DNA of 64,000 bases, taken from contig NZ_VWNF01000041.1 in assembly GCF_008711175.1 (NCBI RefSeq), positions 124,001 through 188,000 of the forward strand, written 5' to 3'. Below, piece after piece: positions 43,392-53,442 of this stretch (position 1 is the first letter of the stretch; each line of letters starts with the position of its first letter). Under the pieces are notes generated by a model. The model was not told the origin of the DNA. It did not search any database and was given only the letters and a program-made list of their open reading frames with translations. This DNA is from Nesterenkonia ebinurensis (GTDB lineage Bacteria > Actinomycetota > Actinomycetes > Actinomycetales > Micrococcaceae). Both the position numbers and the translations under genes were made by a program.

Positions 43392-44813
43392 TCAGTTCTG
43401 CATGGCGGCGGCGGCCTCACGGTGACCGAGGACGGCGTCTTCCAGCCCCGGCAGCTGCAGCTGCCCCTGACTGAGCCGCTCCACCCCGTTGACGAACACG
43501 GTGTGCGCCCGGGCGGGGCCGGAGCGCAGCCAGCCTTCAACGGGGTCGGTGAGCACTCCGGTCTGGGACAGCGGGGCAGAGGACCAGATCACCAGGTCGG
43601 CGCAGGCTCCGGGGTTGAGATGGCCGATCTCATCGGCCCAGCCCAGGTTGGCCGCGGAGCCCTGCGTGGCCATGTTCAGCGCCTCCCGTGCGGTGAAGGA
43701 GTCCGGGCCGTGCCGGAACCGGCCCAGCAGCAGGGCGGTGCGGGTCTCCAGCCACAGGTCGGCAGAGTCGGCGGAGGCGGAGCCGTCGCAGCCGATGCCC
43801 ACGCTCATGCCCAGACTGCGCAGAGTCTTGGCGTCGGCGGCGTTGCCGCAGATGATCATGTTGGAGCTGGGACACTGGGTGGCGCCGACTCCGGCGGCGG
43901 CCAGCCGTGCATTCTCCGCCGCAGAGCCGTAGACGTAGTGAGCCACCCAGGAGCGCGGGGTGGCCCACCCGCAGTCTTCGAAGTACTCCACCGGGCGGCA
44001 CCCGTAGACCTCTAGGGCGTAGTCGTCCTCGTCGGTGTCCTCGGCCAAGTGGGTGTGCAGCCGTACATCGTGGTGCTCGGCCAGCTCAGCGGTGGAGCGC
44101 ATAATCGACTCGCTGACGGAGAACATGGAGCACGGCGCCAACGCCACCCGGGTCATCGCCCCGGGGCTGGAGTCGTGATAAGTCTTGATCAGGCGCTCCG
44201 AGTCGGCCAGGATGGTGTCCTCATCCTGGACCACCTCTTTGGGCGGCAGCCCGCCGTCCTCCACTGAGCGGGTCATCGAGCCGCGGTTGGCCATGAACCG
44301 GAAGCCGATATCGCTCACCGCCTGGAACTGGGCATCAATGAGTTCAGGCACCGGGTGGACGTACATATGGTCGGAGCTGGTGGTGCAGCCCCCGGTGAGC
44401 AGCTCAGCAGCTGCCACATAGGTGGAGAGGTACACCGATTCCTGGTCCAGCCTGGCCCATTTGGGGTAGAGGGTGGTCAGCCATTGGAACAGTGTCCCGT
44501 TGACCGCCGGGGCGTAGGCCCGGGTGAGATTCTGGTACATGTGGTGGTGGGTGTTGACCAGCCCTGGGGTGACCAGCCTGCCTCCGGCATCAAGTGTGCG
44601 AGCCGCCTCCGGCATCGGCTGCCCCATCCGGCCTGCGCTGTGCACTTGGCCGGCGGCGATGGCCAGCCAGCCGCCGTCGATCTCCCGTCCGGCGTCCTGG
44701 GCTGATTCCACGTCGGTGATGCCCCCTGCCCGCTCGGCGGCAGAGGCAGGCTGGGACTCAAGCACCAGATAGGCATTGGTGATGAGCAGGTCAGCGGCAG
44801 GTGCAGGATTCAC
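43392..44813 (-). CDS. 8-oxoguanine/guanine deaminase-type amidohydrolase
   Basis: A 473-aa metal-dependent amidohydrolase. HxH metal motif: TPGLVNTHHHMYQNL. Then HTHLAEDTDEDDYALE, a His in WVAHYVYG, and the metal Asp in GIGCDGSASADSADLWLE. This layout matches 8-oxoguanine deaminase and hydroxyatrazine-hydrolase-like enzymes. GTG 44813 is set by TAGTGT 7 nt upstream (leaderless), excluding a 50-residue upstream extension. First gene of the importer operon, divergent from xdhC/xdh. Deaminating guanine would feed xanthine to the dehydrogenase; 8-oxoguanine would give urate directly. Confidence 0.82.
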   Translation of the reverse strand: MNPAPAADLLITNAYLVLESQPASAAERAGGITDVESAQDAGREIDGGWLAIAAGQVHSAGRMGQPMPEAARTLDAGGRLVTPGLVNTHHHMYQNLTRAYAPAVNGTLFQWLTTLYPKWARLDQESVYLSTYVAAAELLTGGCTTSSDHMYVHPVPELIDAQFQAVSDIGFRFMANRGSMTRSVEDGGLPPKEVVQDEDTILADSERLIKTYHDSSPGAMTRVALAPCSMFSVSESIMRSTAELAEHHDVRLHTHLAEDTDEDDYALEVYGCRPVEYFEDCGWATPRSWVAHYVYGSAAENARLAAAGVGATQCPSSNMIICGNAADAKTLRSLGMSVGIGCDGSASADSADLWLETRTALLLGRFRHGPDSFTAREALNMATQGSAANLGWADEIGHLNPGACADLVIWSSAPLSQTGVLTDPVEGWLRSGPARAHTVFVNGVERLSQGQLQLPGLEDAVLGHREAAAAMQN

Positions 44814-44820
44814 ATACGCC

Positions 44821-44826
44821 ACACTA
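44821..44826 (-). promoter_or_regulatory. Leaderless -10 element (TAGTGT) of the deaminase/importer operon
   Basis: TAGTGT on the minus strand, 7-nt spacer GGCGTAT, then GTG 44813. The operator-like palindrome at 44828-44841 begins one base upstream. Confidence 0.5.
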
Positions 44827-44827
44827 T

Positions 44828-44841
44828 GAAACGTTTGTTTC
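44828..44841. promoter_or_regulatory. Operator-like palindrome, site 1
   Basis: GAAACGTTTGTTTC, i.e. GAAAC-N4-GTTTC. Read on the minus strand it is GAAACAAACGTTTC, matching site 2 (44948) in 12 of 14 bases, with flanking TG...AT also shared. It abuts the -10 of the deaminase operon, so a bound protein would block that promoter. Confidence 0.6.
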
Positions 44842-44933
44842 ACCGCACTCACCTGCGGATTACAGCCAGGTAAAACGCAAACGGAAAAACTCCGTGACAC
44901 TGTTCTGTCATAAGGCTGTAACAGATGTCCGAC

Positions 44934-44939
44934 TAGGCT
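44934..44939 (+). promoter_or_regulatory. Candidate -10 element (TAGGCT) for xdhC/xdh
   Basis: TAGGCT upstream of operator-like site 2 on the plus strand. A transcript from here would start about at site 2 and have a leader of about 50 nt with a good ribosome-binding site. Confidence 0.35.
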
Positions 44940-44947
44940 GAACCGAT

Positions 44948-44961
44948 GAGACGAACGTTTC
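44948..44961. promoter_or_regulatory. Operator-like palindrome, site 2
   Basis: GAGACGAACGTTTC, 12/14 identical to the minus-strand reading of site 1 (44828). Located 37 bp before the xdhC start and just after a TAGGCT -10 candidate, so well placed for repression of xdhC/xdh. The two sites face opposite operons. Confidence 0.6.
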
Positions 44962-44998
44962 ATGCCCTGTGCTGAACAGTTGTGAGGAGGCCCTAAGA

Positions 44999-46024
44999 GT
45001 GCTGGACCGGATCACCCAGTACCGTCACGCTCTGACGCAACCGCAGCACTGGGCGGTGGCCACGGTGGTCAGCGTCTCCGGGCCCTCTCCCGCTCCGGTG
45101 GGCACCTCCATGGCCGTCTCTACGGAGCTTGAGATCATCGGTTCACTCTCCGGGGGCTGTGTGGAGTCCACCGTGGCATCCTTGGCCCAACAGTGCATTG
45201 AGCAGGGTGGGACTCAGCTGGAGAGTTTCGGTCCGGACGGTGGCCTGCTGGGCGAAGTGCCGCTGACCTGCGGAGGACAGATCCAGGTATTGATTCAGCC
45301 GCTGAACACCCTGAGTCAGCAAGAGCACGACGACGCCCTGGCAGCTTCCCGTCTCAACCGGCACCTCTCTGCCCGACTCAACAGGGAAATCGCCGTTGCT
45401 GGCCAGCAGTTCACCGTCACCGAGCACCGAGAGGCCGCCCCGCGGCTGCTGCTCTTCGGGGTGCAGGACTATTCGGTCCAGCTCGCCAAGCTAGCACTGG
45501 TCAGCGGCTGGCAGGTGGTGCTGGTGGAGCACCGGCCAGCCTTCGCTGCTGCGGACCGGATTCCTGCCGGAACTCAGTTGGTGGTGGATGATCCTGCCTC
45601 AGCTGCGGCACGGCTGATCACTGATCAGCAGGCAGGGTGGACCGCGGCCTGCGTGATGACCCATCATCCTGACCTGGACGTGCCTGTGCTGGATACGCTG
45701 CTGCGAGCACAGAGGCAGCCGGAGTTCATCGGTGCCCTGGGCTCGCGCAACGCCCAAGCCCGTCGTCGCACCGCCTTGAGCCAGCGGGGCCATTCTGCTG
45801 AGCTGATCGCTGCGGTACGCGGCCCGTTGGGCTTGGACATCGCGGCAGGCTCGCCTGCAGAGTCCGCTGCCTCAGTACTGGCTGAACTGATCGCTGCGAA
45901 GAATGGCGCAGTCTCCGCTTCTGCTGGTCAATCGCTGAGCGGCACTGCCGGGCCCGTCAACTACACCCGCCCGCGCGTACAGAGCATTATGCAGGAGATC
46001 ACCATGATGGTGGGAGAGCGCTGA
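44999..46024 (+). CDS. xdhC: XdhC-family xanthine dehydrogenase maturation factor
   Basis: A 341-aa XdhC/CoxI protein that loads sulfurated Mo-cofactor into the dehydrogenase. N-terminal XdhC domain: [22 protein letters not shown] and [19 protein letters not shown]-terminal Rossmann domain: [42 protein letters not shown] and [21 protein letters not shown] 44999 is chosen because GAGGAGG lies 8 nt upstream and the preceding 10 codons carry no family homology. It overlaps the xdh start by one base. Confidence 0.88.
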   Translation: MLDRITQYRHALTQPQHWAVATVVSVSGPSPAPVGTSMAVSTELEIIGSLSGGCVESTVASLAQQCIEQGGTQLESFGPDGGLLGEVPLTCGGQIQVLIQPLNTLSQQEHDDALAASRLNRHLSARLNREIAVAGQQFTVTEHREAAPRLLLFGVQDYSVQLAKLALVSGWQVVLVEHRPAFAAADRIPAGTQLVVDDPASAAARLITDQQAGWTAACVMTHHPDLDVPVLDTLLRAQRQPEFIGALGSRNAQARRRTALSQRGHSAELIAAVRGPLGLDIAAGSPAESAASVLAELIAAKNGAVSASAGQSLSGTAGPVNYTRPRVQSIMQEITMMVGER

Positions 46025-49000
46025 TGGATATCACGAGCGTCGACGAAGTACTCAGCACCTGGGACCCCGATGATGTGCGCCCGGGCGACTCCTGGCTGGC
46101 CGGCGGCACAGTGCTGTACTCCTACGGCCAGGACTTTCGCACCGGTGCCCCGCGCAGGCTGCTGGACATCAGTGCCGCCCCGTGGGAACCTCTGGTTTGG
46201 CACACCGGGGATGCATCGGATGAGTCGGGCCTGGATGTCTCCGCAACCTGCACTATCGCCCAGTTCCACTCGGCTGCTGAGCAGTTGTCCGGCCACGGCC
46301 TCACCACTGAGCAGCACCCCGGACTGGGACTGATGCGTCCGGCTGCGGAGGCCTTCGTGGCCTCCTGGAAGGTGTGGAATCTGTCAACCGTGGGTGGCAA
46401 CGTGGCCACTGCACTGCCTGCCGGACCCATGACCTCCTGGCTGGCCGGAATGGATGCCACTGCCCTGATCCTCTCCCCCGGCGGGAGGAGCCGTGAGATT
46501 CCGGTGGCTGAACTGGTCACCGGGACCGGAGAAACCGCATTGGCTCAGGGCGAACTGATCCGCAGCTTCTGGATTCCGGCAACGCACCTGGCCCGGCCAG
46601 CAGTCATGGCCCGGGAATCACTGACCCGCTACGGCCGCTCCGCAGCCCTGCTCATCGCCCAGCGGACAGCGCCGGAGTCCGCCCGCCTGACCATCACCGC
46701 CAGTACCGATCATCCGGTGGTGCTGGAGCTGAGCCTGGACCCTGAAGCAGCCGCAGCAGCAGCTGATGCCCTCCCCGGAGAGCTCTGGGTGGACGATGTG
46801 CACGGCTCCCCCTCCTGGCGACGCGAAACCACCAGCCGGCTAGCCGCCGAGCTCATCCGGGCCCTCACCAATTCGCCCGCACCTGCCCCCGCTCCCACCT
46901 CATCCGCCTCCCCACGCTCCTCACGGAAAATCAGGCAGTTGTCGGAAAATCGGCACCTCATGAAACGCCGACAGTCCAATAACCCCCTGAAAACTGGAGA
47001 TGATGAGGGCGCAGTCACGGTGGACGGCGCCGAAGTGCCGCTTCAGCATGCCCCGGGGCAGTGTCTGCGCACCTGGCTACGCGAATCAGCGGGGGCCGAT
47101 GCGGTTAAGCGCGGCTGCGATGCCGGGGACTGCGGGGCCTGCACCGTACACCTGGACGGCACCGCAGTACACTCCTGCATCACCCCTGTTCAACGTGCCG
47201 CCGGAAAGAGCATCACCACTCTGCGCGGGCTCAGTTCCGAGGCTGCACAGGCCGCCATCGAGGCAGAGGGACGGCCCGACTACCAGCAGCTGCGTGGGCG
47301 CCTGCACCCCACCCAGCGCGACTTCCTGGAATCTCATGGATTCCAGTGCGGATACTGCACCGCTGGGTTCATCATGACCGCTGCTGCCGAGGACTCGCCC
47401 TATCTGGAGGAGAGCGAGCAGGAGCGGAAGTTCAAGGGGAACCTCTGCCGATGCACCGGCTACTGCTCCATCAAGGACGCCCTGGCCGGGACGCCCCGGG
47501 CTAGCAGTGAGACTGTCCCGGGCCGCAGCCCCATCCCACCGGCCGGCCCCGGAGTGGTCACCGGCACCGTGGATTACAGCATGGATAGGCCGCTGCGCTC
47601 TGACCCTCAATTTCCCGAGGAGCCCCCGCTTCATCTGGTCGCGGTGCGCTCGCCGCATGCCCATGCCCGGATCCTAAGCATCAATACTGCTGCGGCACTC
47701 AGCCAGCCCGGCGTCGTCGCCGTTTTCACCCATGAGGACACCCCAAGCGATATCCGCTACTCCACCGCTCAGCATGAGTTGGTGGAGGATGACCCGGCCG
47801 ATACCCGGCTGCTGGACAATACGGTCAGGTTCGCAGGCCAGCGGGTGGCGGTGGTGGTGGCGCAGACCCGGCGTGAAGCCGCGCGAGCCGCACAGCTGGT
47901 GGATGTGGATTATGAACTCCTCCCGCCGGTGCTGAACCCCCGGGAGGCCACTCAGCCAGGCGCGCCGGTGCTGCACCCGGAGCTGGAACAGCGCACCGAC
48001 GCAGTGGGCAGCACCTACTTCCCCATCCTGGAGGCCCAGCGCAACCGACTGGCCATGGTGGAGGCCGCCGCCGGGGACTCAATGACCGCGCTGACCCAGT
48101 CACCACACCGGCTGCGGCTGCGCTTTGCCACTCACCGGACGTCACATATCGCGCTGGAGACCCACGGCACGCTGGGTTGGATCGATGAGACCGGCCGTTA
48201 TATTCTGCGCACCTCCACCCAGGTGCCCTTCCTAGCCAAGCGGACTCTGCAGCGAATCTTCGGACTGGCCCCGGAGGCACTGCGGGTCTTCGCCCCTCGG
48301 GTCGGCGGCGGCTTCGGCTCCAAGCAGGAGGTGATCACTGAGGATCTGGTGCTGCTGGCACTGATTAAGCTCGCTGAACGCGGCATCCGACGGCCGGTCT
48401 GCTGGGAGCTGACCCGCAGTGAGGCGTTAACCGCCACCACCACTCGGCACCAGTTCCAGATCGAGGTGGCCCTAGTAGCTGATGCTGTCGGTAGGCTCAC
48501 TGCACAGGCTATGGAGGTGCTCTCGGACACTGGGGCCTACGGCAACCACGGACCGGGGGTGATGTTCCACTCGGTGCATGAGTCCATGCAGCTCTACTCT
48601 GCTCCGAATAAGCGAGTGCGCGCGGAGGTGGTCTACACCAATAACCCACCCGCCGGGGCGTTCCGCGGCTATGGGCTGTCCCAGACACTGTTCGCGGTGG
48701 ACTGCGCTATGGATGAGCTGGCCCGCCAGCTGGGCCGGGACCCGCTGGAGTTCAAGGCTGCGAACATAGTGGGTGTCGGTGAGGAGCTTTTCGGCCAGGA
48801 TGCCGATGTGCAGGTGGATGCCGCCGGGCTGCACCAGTGCTTGGAGATCATGGCCCGACAGCTGCGCACTGAGCCGCTGAGCGATGCAGAGCTGGATCGG
48901 TGTGAGCAGCGGCTGGCCGAGGAGCGACACGGTTACCCCTCTCCCGGCGGGGACTGGCATCTAGGAGTTGGTACCGCGGTGGCGATGATCGACACCGCCC

Positions 49001-49803
49001 CGCCCAACGGGCATCACTCCCACGCCGTGCTCCGGCCCCTCGGGGATGGCCGCTATGAGTTGAAGGTGGGCACCGCGGAGTTCGGCAATGGCACCTCCAC
49101 GGTGCACCGTCAGGTAGTGGCCGAGGTACTGGGCACCACTGCGGAGAAGATTCTGCTGCGCCAATCCGACACTGACTTGGTGGAGCACGATACCGGGGCC
49201 TTCGCCTCCACCGGAATCACAGTCGGTGTCAAAGCTGCCTATCTGGCCGCCCAAGATTTGGCGGCCAAGCTCTCAGCCCTGCCAGCGGACGCGGACTCCA
49301 CCCGGCTGATCGGCACCGGTCGCTGGGGCGGCTCACCGCGCACCGCGGCATTCAATGTGCACGGCTTCCGGGTCGCGGTGGACACCCGCTCCGGCACCCT
49401 GGCCATCCTGCAGTCGGTGCAGGCCGCCGATGCCGGCACCGTGCTCAACGAAGCCCAATGCCGTGGCCAGGTGGAGGGCGGCGTCGCCCAGGCCATCGGC
49501 GCCGCACTGTTCGAAGAGGTCCGGATCGATGAGGCCGGCAAGGTCACCACTGACATCCTGCGCAACTACCACATCCCGCAGATGGCGGACCTGCCACGCA
49601 CTGAGGTGCACTTCGCCGTCTCCGAGGATCCGCTGGGCCCGATGGGTGCCAAGTCCATGTCCGAGTCCCCGTTCAACCCGGTGGCCCCGGCCCTGGGCAA
49701 CGCCATCCGCGATGCCACCGGCATCCGGCTGACCAAGACTCCATTCACCAAGGACCAGATCGCTGTGACACTCGCACGCTACAAGGCAGCGGAGCAGACC
49801 TAA
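46024..49803 (+). CDS. xdh: Single-chain xanthine dehydrogenase/purine hydroxylase (FAD - 2Fe2S - Moco order)
   Basis: A 1259-aa molybdenum hydroxylase. Residues 1-295 are a CoxM-like FAD domain ([20 protein letters not shown]). A Pro/Ser linker follows. Residues about 330-495 are a CoxS-like two-cluster domain with CDAGDCGAC (from 365), CGYCTAG (from 442) and CRCTGYC (from 475). Residues about 505-1259 are the CoxL-like Mo domain with [20 protein letters not shown] and the catalytic Glu about 1214 in [15 protein letters not shown]. The usual fused XDH order is 2Fe2S-FAD-Mo; here FAD comes first. It oxidises hypoxanthine/xanthine to urate, supported by uricase downstream and the Moco genes. 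Confidence 0.88.
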   Translation: MDITSVDEVLSTWDPDDVRPGDSWLAGGTVLYSYGQDFRTGAPRRLLDISAAPWEPLVWHTGDASDESGLDVSATCTIAQFHSAAEQLSGHGLTTEQHPGLGLMRPAAEAFVASWKVWNLSTVGGNVATALPAGPMTSWLAGMDATALILSPGGRSREIPVAELVTGTGETALAQGELIRSFWIPATHLARPAVMARESLTRYGRSAALLIAQRTAPESARLTITASTDHPVVLELSLDPEAAAAAADALPGELWVDDVHGSPSWRRETTSRLAAELIRALTNSPAPAPAPTSSASPRSSRKIRQLSENRHLMKRRQSNNPLKTGDDEGAVTVDGAEVPLQHAPGQCLRTWLRESAGADAVKRGCDAGDCGACTVHLDGTAVHSCITPVQRAAGKSITTLRGLSSEAAQAAIEAEGRPDYQQLRGRLHPTQRDFLESHGFQCGYCTAGFIMTAAAEDSPYLEESEQERKFKGNLCRCTGYCSIKDALAGTPRASSETVPGRSPIPPAGPGVVTGTVDYSMDRPLRSDPQFPEEPPLHLVAVRSPHAHARILSINTAAALSQPGVVAVFTHEDTPSDIRYSTAQHELVEDDPADTRLLDNTVRFAGQRVAVVVAQTRREAARAAQLVDVDYELLPPVLNPREATQPGAPVLHPELEQRTDAVGSTYFPILEAQRNRLAMVEAAAGDSMTALTQSPHRLRLRFATHRTSHIALETHGTLGWIDETGRYILRTSTQVPFLAKRTLQRIFGLAPEALRVFAPRVGGGFGSKQEVITEDLVLLALIKLAERGIRRPVCWELTRSEALTATTTRHQFQIEVALVADAVGRLTAQAMEVLSDTGAYGNHGPGVMFHSVHESMQLYSAPNKRVRAEVVYTNNPPAGAFRGYGLSQTLFAVDCAMDELARQLGRDPLEFKAANIVGVGEELFGQDADVQVDAAGLHQCLEIMARQLRTEPLSDAELDRCEQRLAEERHGYPSPGGDWHLGVGTAVAMIDTAPPNGHHSHAVLRPLGDGRYELKVGTAEFGNGTSTVHRQVVAEVLGTTAEKILLRQSDTDLVEHDTGAFASTGITVGVKAAYLAAQDLAAKLSALPADADSTRLIGTGRWGGSPRTAAFNVHGFRVAVDTRSGTLAILQSVQAADAGTVLNEAQCRGQVEGGVAQAIGAALFEEVRIDEAGKVTTDILRNYHIPQMADLPRTEVHFAVSEDPLGPMGAKSMSESPFNPVAPALGNAIRDATGIRLTKTPFTKDQIAVTLARYKAAEQT

Positions 49804-49821
49804 GGATGAATTTTGCACCAT

Positions 49822-50424
49822 TCAGTCGAGGAATGCTGGGGGTTCTTTCACCATTAGAAGCTCACAAGGCTTACCCCCTACGCATCTCCAACGGTGCCCC
49901 TGATCTCCTGGATAGTAAAGAGAGTCATTAGCTTCCAAAAAATATACTTCATTATCCTCAAGATCGACTTCTAACCAACCGGCTATGATGTAAACAAACT
50001 CGGCTTCTGGATGGTGGAAGTAATCAAGGAACTGCGGATTATCCACGGTCAATCGCATGACGTGGAAAGCAGCCCTGCCATGAAGTAAAAGACTTCGACC
50101 ACTCTCTTCCTGAAAGCTATCTGAGGACGATTCCACCCCACGTTTCGCACGAACTACTCGATCAGAAGTTCCACCCTCTTCAGAAACATCGCTAGCAGCA
50201 ACTATCAGTTCGAGGCGGCCCACCCCTAAAGCGCGGCAGATCCTCTCCAAAGAAGACAGGCTCGGATGCGCATGTCCGCGTTCAATCTGACTCAGGAAAG
50301 GATGAGAGAGATCTGCTTGCTTGGCTAACTGGACTAACGTCAATCCTCGTCTCTGACGAAGAGCCCGAATACGTCTACCGATTGCGTTGTCGTCGGGAGT
50401 CACCTTCTGTTGTTCAGTCGTCAC
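49822..50424 (-). CDS. XRE-type HTH regulator with C-terminal cupin domain
   Basis: A 200-aa transcription factor. HTH_3 domain at about 14-70 (IGRRIRALRQRRGLTLVQLAKQADLSHPFLSQIERG). Cupin_2 sensor at about 112-195 (HHPEAEFVYIIAGWLEVDLEDNEVYFLEANDSLYYPGDQGHRWR). Such XRE-cupin regulators bind small ligands and control adjacent catabolic or transport genes. It is the last gene of the minus arm of the island, convergent with xdh after 18 nt. It is the likely local regulator and may recognise the TGTTG-N7-CAACA sites. Confidence 0.88.
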   Translation of the reverse strand: MTTEQQKVTPDDNAIGRRIRALRQRRGLTLVQLAKQADLSHPFLSQIERGHAHPSLSSLERICRALGVGRLELIVAASDVSEEGGTSDRVVRAKRGVESSSDSFQEESGRSLLLHGRAAFHVMRLTVDNPQFLDYFHHPEAEFVYIIAGWLEVDLEDNEVYFLEANDSLYYPGDQGHRWRCVGGKPCELLMVKEPPAFLD

Positions 50425-50558
50425 TGGCGCTCCTTAATGGAATGACCGGGTACGTCCCCGAACAATATCAGGTTCAATCAAGCCATCTACTGCAGACAAG
50501 GAGACCATCTGCTACTTTTAAAAGCAGGCGTTTCCCCTTGCTCTGAGCCAAACTTCAA

Positions 50559-51566
50559 TTAGTCCTCCGGCAAGAACTCAGTTGTCCAAGCCCCCTCAGC
50601 CACCTCTTCGTCTTCAATGATATCCATCTCCAGCGCTAAACGCAGACTTTCATTCCAGCGCTCCTCTGTTTGCCAACCAAACTGAACCTCCTCAGCATCA
50701 CCAGTCCAGACAAATGGCCGTAGGGCTTCTGATTCCTCGATAAGTTCTTCCACTGTTTGATCTTCAGCAAGCGGCGCAATCCACTCGGCAACATCCTCGA
50801 TGTTGTCTTCGTAGTACTCCCAGCCTCGAACTGTCGCCTCGACCACGTCACTCACCAATTCAGGATTCTCATCAATAAGTTCCTCAGTGGTGAAGAGACA
50901 AGTACCGTAGTCCACGTTCGTGGGATTCGGCAAGACTTCAACATCTACCCCTTGCTCTGCAAGCTGAGCTGGCGCGTTTGTCAGGTACCCCTGAGCAACG
51001 GCTGTTTCATCCATGACGAAACTCGCGTAACTGCCCGAAAATTGCACCGCCTCAACCTCATCTAAGCCATACTCTTCCACGGTCCATTCCCAGTCTGGGG
51101 AGGACACTTGAGTGTAGACAGTACGACCGTTGAAGTCCGCAGGGGAGTCGATAACCTGCCCCTGATGGTACAAGTAGGCGGCTGGACGCTCCTGAAGGCT
51201 AGGCATCAGACACACTATGCCAATACCCTGCTCTCGGCCGAGAAGAATTTGACCGCTGGTCTCTTGACCGAACTCAGCACCTCCGCCTGCTACCACCTGA
51301 ATGGATGTTGCTTCAGTACCACCTGGCTGAATGTTGACTTCTAATCCAGCGTCTTCGTAATAACCAAGTTCCTGCGCCGCTACGATCCCGCCGGCATTAC
51401 TCGGTTGCGCGAGCCAGTCAAGCGCGATGGTGATCTCACGAATCTCCTCTGAATGAGGCTCCGTCCCACTAGTGTTTTCAGATGGTCCACTCTGGCCACA
51501 TGCAACAAGCAGTAGAACTGACGGCGCCAAAAACGCCATTACAGTAGATCCTGAGAAATCGGTCAT
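50559..51566 (-). CDS. NMT1/THI5-like ABC substrate-binding lipoprotein (island)
   Basis: A 335-aa binding protein. ATG 51566 follows AAGGAG; the signal peptide ends with lipobox LLVAC. The core ITIALDWLAQPSNAGGIVAAQELGYYEDAGLEVNIQPGG is typical of the NMT1/THI5 group, as are GGAEFGQETSGQILLGREQGIGI and FNGRTVYTQVSSPDWEW. The long acidic C-terminal half is intact. Ligands in this group are usually pyrimidines, riboflavin or similar heterocycles. It is distinct from the native purine-type importer 8 kb away and shares its operon with the island permease and ATPase. Confidence 0.85.
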   Translation of the reverse strand: MTDFSGSTVMAFLAPSVLLLVACGQSGPSENTSGTEPHSEEIREITIALDWLAQPSNAGGIVAAQELGYYEDAGLEVNIQPGGTEATSIQVVAGGGAEFGQETSGQILLGREQGIGIVCLMPSLQERPAAYLYHQGQVIDSPADFNGRTVYTQVSSPDWEWTVEEYGLDEVEAVQFSGSYASFVMDETAVAQGYLTNAPAQLAEQGVDVEVLPNPTNVDYGTCLFTTEELIDENPELVSDVVEATVRGWEYYEDNIEDVAEWIAPLAEDQTVEELIEESEALRPFVWTGDAEEVQFGWQTEERWNESLRLALEMDIIEDEEVAEGAWTTEFLPED

Positions 51567-51608
51567 TATCTTCTCCTTATGGTGCAATTTATTTACGAAA
51601 TAAAACTT

Positions 51609-52499
51609 CTACGACGATTCGGTCATCTCCGACTCATGCCACTTACCAAGCAGTAGTCGAGAGAGCTTAGAAACTAAGAAATTAAATATTATTCCAAGAA
51701 ACGCACAAGCAAGACCAGCCGCAAACATTTCGGGAACTTCAAGACGTATTCCAAAACGAATAATAAGGAAACCCAGTCCAGCATTTCCCGATCCAATCCC
51801 CGAGACATATTCTCCGACAATCACGCCGACGACTGCCATCACGCCACAGAGTTTGATTCCCGTCACAATATAGGGAAGGGCAGCTGGCAGCCTTAAACGC
51901 ACCAAGGATTGAAATTTACTAGCATTCAAGAGCTTATACAGCTCCTGGAGGTTCTTATCTGTGCTACGGAGACCTATCAGCGTATTGGTTAGCACTGGAA
52001 AGAACGCCATTATAGTAGCTATAATTACAACAGCAGTGGGGCTAACGCCGAACCAAATGATTATCAAAGGTGCTATGGCAACAGACGGCATAGCCTGCAG
52101 AACAATGACGTAGGGATAGACTGCTCGCTCTATGATTCGCGAGGAAGACAGCAGTATAGCTACCAGAACTCCGCTAATGAGACTGACAGTAAAAGCAACT
52201 AGCGAGGTAGTAAGGGTGACTATAAACGCTGAGCTGACAACGCCTATCTCACTCCAGGCTGCAGTTGCTATTACAGATGGCATCGGAACAAGGTAGTGCG
52301 GGATCTCCATGACTCGGCATACCGTTTCCCAGATAGTCACTACTAACAGTAGTAGTACTGTAGGCGGAATCGCTCGAGCGAGCATTCCAATGAAATCTCG
52401 TCTGTTCTCTACACTTGACCATCTTGCGGAAAAATTAGTTTTCCTTACTGATGGAGTAAGCAGCGAATTACTATCAGGAGGCGCAATAGCTGTTGACAT
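51609..52499 (-). CDS. ABC transporter permease (island)
   Basis: A 296-aa permease with about six transmembrane helices and the family coupling loop LYKLLNASKFQSLVRLRLPAALPYIVTGIKLCGVMAVVGVIVGEYVSGIG. ATG 52499 shares its A with the ATPase stop (TGATG), so it is translationally coupled. Single permease gene, so the channel is probably a homodimer, unlike the two-permease native importer. Confidence 0.88.
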   Translation of the reverse strand: MSTAIAPPDSNSLLTPSVRKTNFSARWSSVENRRDFIGMLARAIPPTVLLLLVVTIWETVCRVMEIPHYLVPMPSVIATAAWSEIGVVSSAFIVTLTTSLVAFTVSLISGVLVAILLSSSRIIERAVYPYVIVLQAMPSVAIAPLIIIWFGVSPTAVVIIATIMAFFPVLTNTLIGLRSTDKNLQELYKLLNASKFQSLVRLRLPAALPYIVTGIKLCGVMAVVGVIVGEYVSGIGSGNAGLGFLIIRFGIRLEVPEMFAAGLACAFLGIIFNFLVSKLSRLLLGKWHESEMTESS

Positions 52500-53293
52500 C
52501 AAGAATCTCCCAGAGAGCGATTAGACTGTAATGCCGAATTTATATCCCCCACCAATTGGGCAAATCGAGCACTAGCTCGAAAGTCGGCTTCCTCATGAGC
52601 ACGTTGAACGCCAATATCTGCTACCACTTGTCCCGGACTGGGACTCATTACCACTACTCGAGTAGAGAGATAGGCTGCTTCAAAGACATTATGTGTGACA
52701 AAAAGGACAGTCATATCTTCCTGTCCTCGCCAAATGCTCAACAGCTCATCTTGCAGAGTCTGTCGAGTTATTTCATCCAAAGCCGCAAAAGGCTCGTCCA
52801 TGAGCAAAATACGGGGTCTCGCGATAAGTGCCCTTGCAATCGAGACCCGCATCTTCATCCCCCCGGACAGTTGCCGCGGCAGGTCCTTAGCGTGGTCCTT
52901 GAGACCAACCAACTCCAACACCCGATCGACTTCTGCCTGAACTTCAGAGCGAGAAACCCCTTGAAGCCCTAGCGGCAGAGCTACGTTGCGTGCGACACTC
53001 GCCCAGGGCATGAGGGTAGGTTCTTGGAAGACGAAAGAGACCAGGTTGTCTGCACGCGCTTCGGCGTTAGAGCGCCCGTAAATGCCGACTCGTCCTGCTG
53101 TAGGCTCAGCCAGCCCTGCGACCATACGGAAAACTGTAGATTTGCCGCATCCTGATGGCCCCAAGAAAGTAATGAACTCGCCTTGGCCGATGTCTATGTT
53201 CACGTTCTCGACAGCTAATTTCCCGTTGCCGAAAGTCTTACTGACCTGAGCTAGTCGCACCGCGACTGGCTCAGGATGAGCTACCAGAACCAC
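52499..53293 (-). CDS. ABC importer ATPase (SsuB/TauB type, island)
   Basis: A 264-aa ATPase: Walker [11 protein letters not shown]-loop FVFQEPTLMPWASV, signature [15 protein letters not shown], Walker B ILLMDEPFAALDEITR, H-loop FVTHNVFEAAYLS. GTG 53293 has GGAGG 9 nt upstream; ATG 53302 is the alternative, and the longest frame would start at 53329 inside an operator-like palindrome. First gene of the minus arm of the island. Confidence 0.88.
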   Translation of the reverse strand: MVLVAHPEPVAVRLAQVSKTFGNGKLAVENVNIDIGQGEFITFLGPSGCGKSTVFRMVAGLAEPTAGRVGIYGRSNAEARADNLVSFVFQEPTLMPWASVARNVALPLGLQGVSRSEVQAEVDRVLELVGLKDHAKDLPRQLSGGMKMRVSIARALIARPRILLMDEPFAALDEITRQTLQDELLSIWRGQEDMTVLFVTHNVFEAAYLSTRVVVMSPSPGQVVADIGVQRAHEEADFRASARFAQLVGDINSALQSNRSLGDS

Positions 53294-53311
53294 ACTCAAC
53301 ATCCTCCATTG

Positions 53312-53328
53312 TGTTGTATATATCAACA
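53312..53328. promoter_or_regulatory. Operator-like site 1, TGTTG-N7-CAACA
   Basis: TGTTGTATATATCAACA, 19 bp before the ATPase start codon. The same 5-7-5 architecture recurs at 53443 on the other side of the divergent control region. A second overlapping inverted repeat AACAT-N5-ATGTT lies at 53325-53339. Confidence 0.6.
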
Positions 53329-53442
53329 TTTAAGATGTTAAGCCTCGACTGTTTCTCGATCATGAAGCAGGTGTTTCCGCCAAGTTAAGCGCGTACCTCA
53401 TACTTTGTGGGTCGTATCTGGATACTCTGGCCGTCGTGCTAG

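Noticed and set aside
50505-50530. Terminator in the XRE/binding-protein gap (CTGCT...AGCAG around TTTTAAAA)
   Set aside because: Only a 5-bp stem with an AT core and no following U-run; too weak to annotate.
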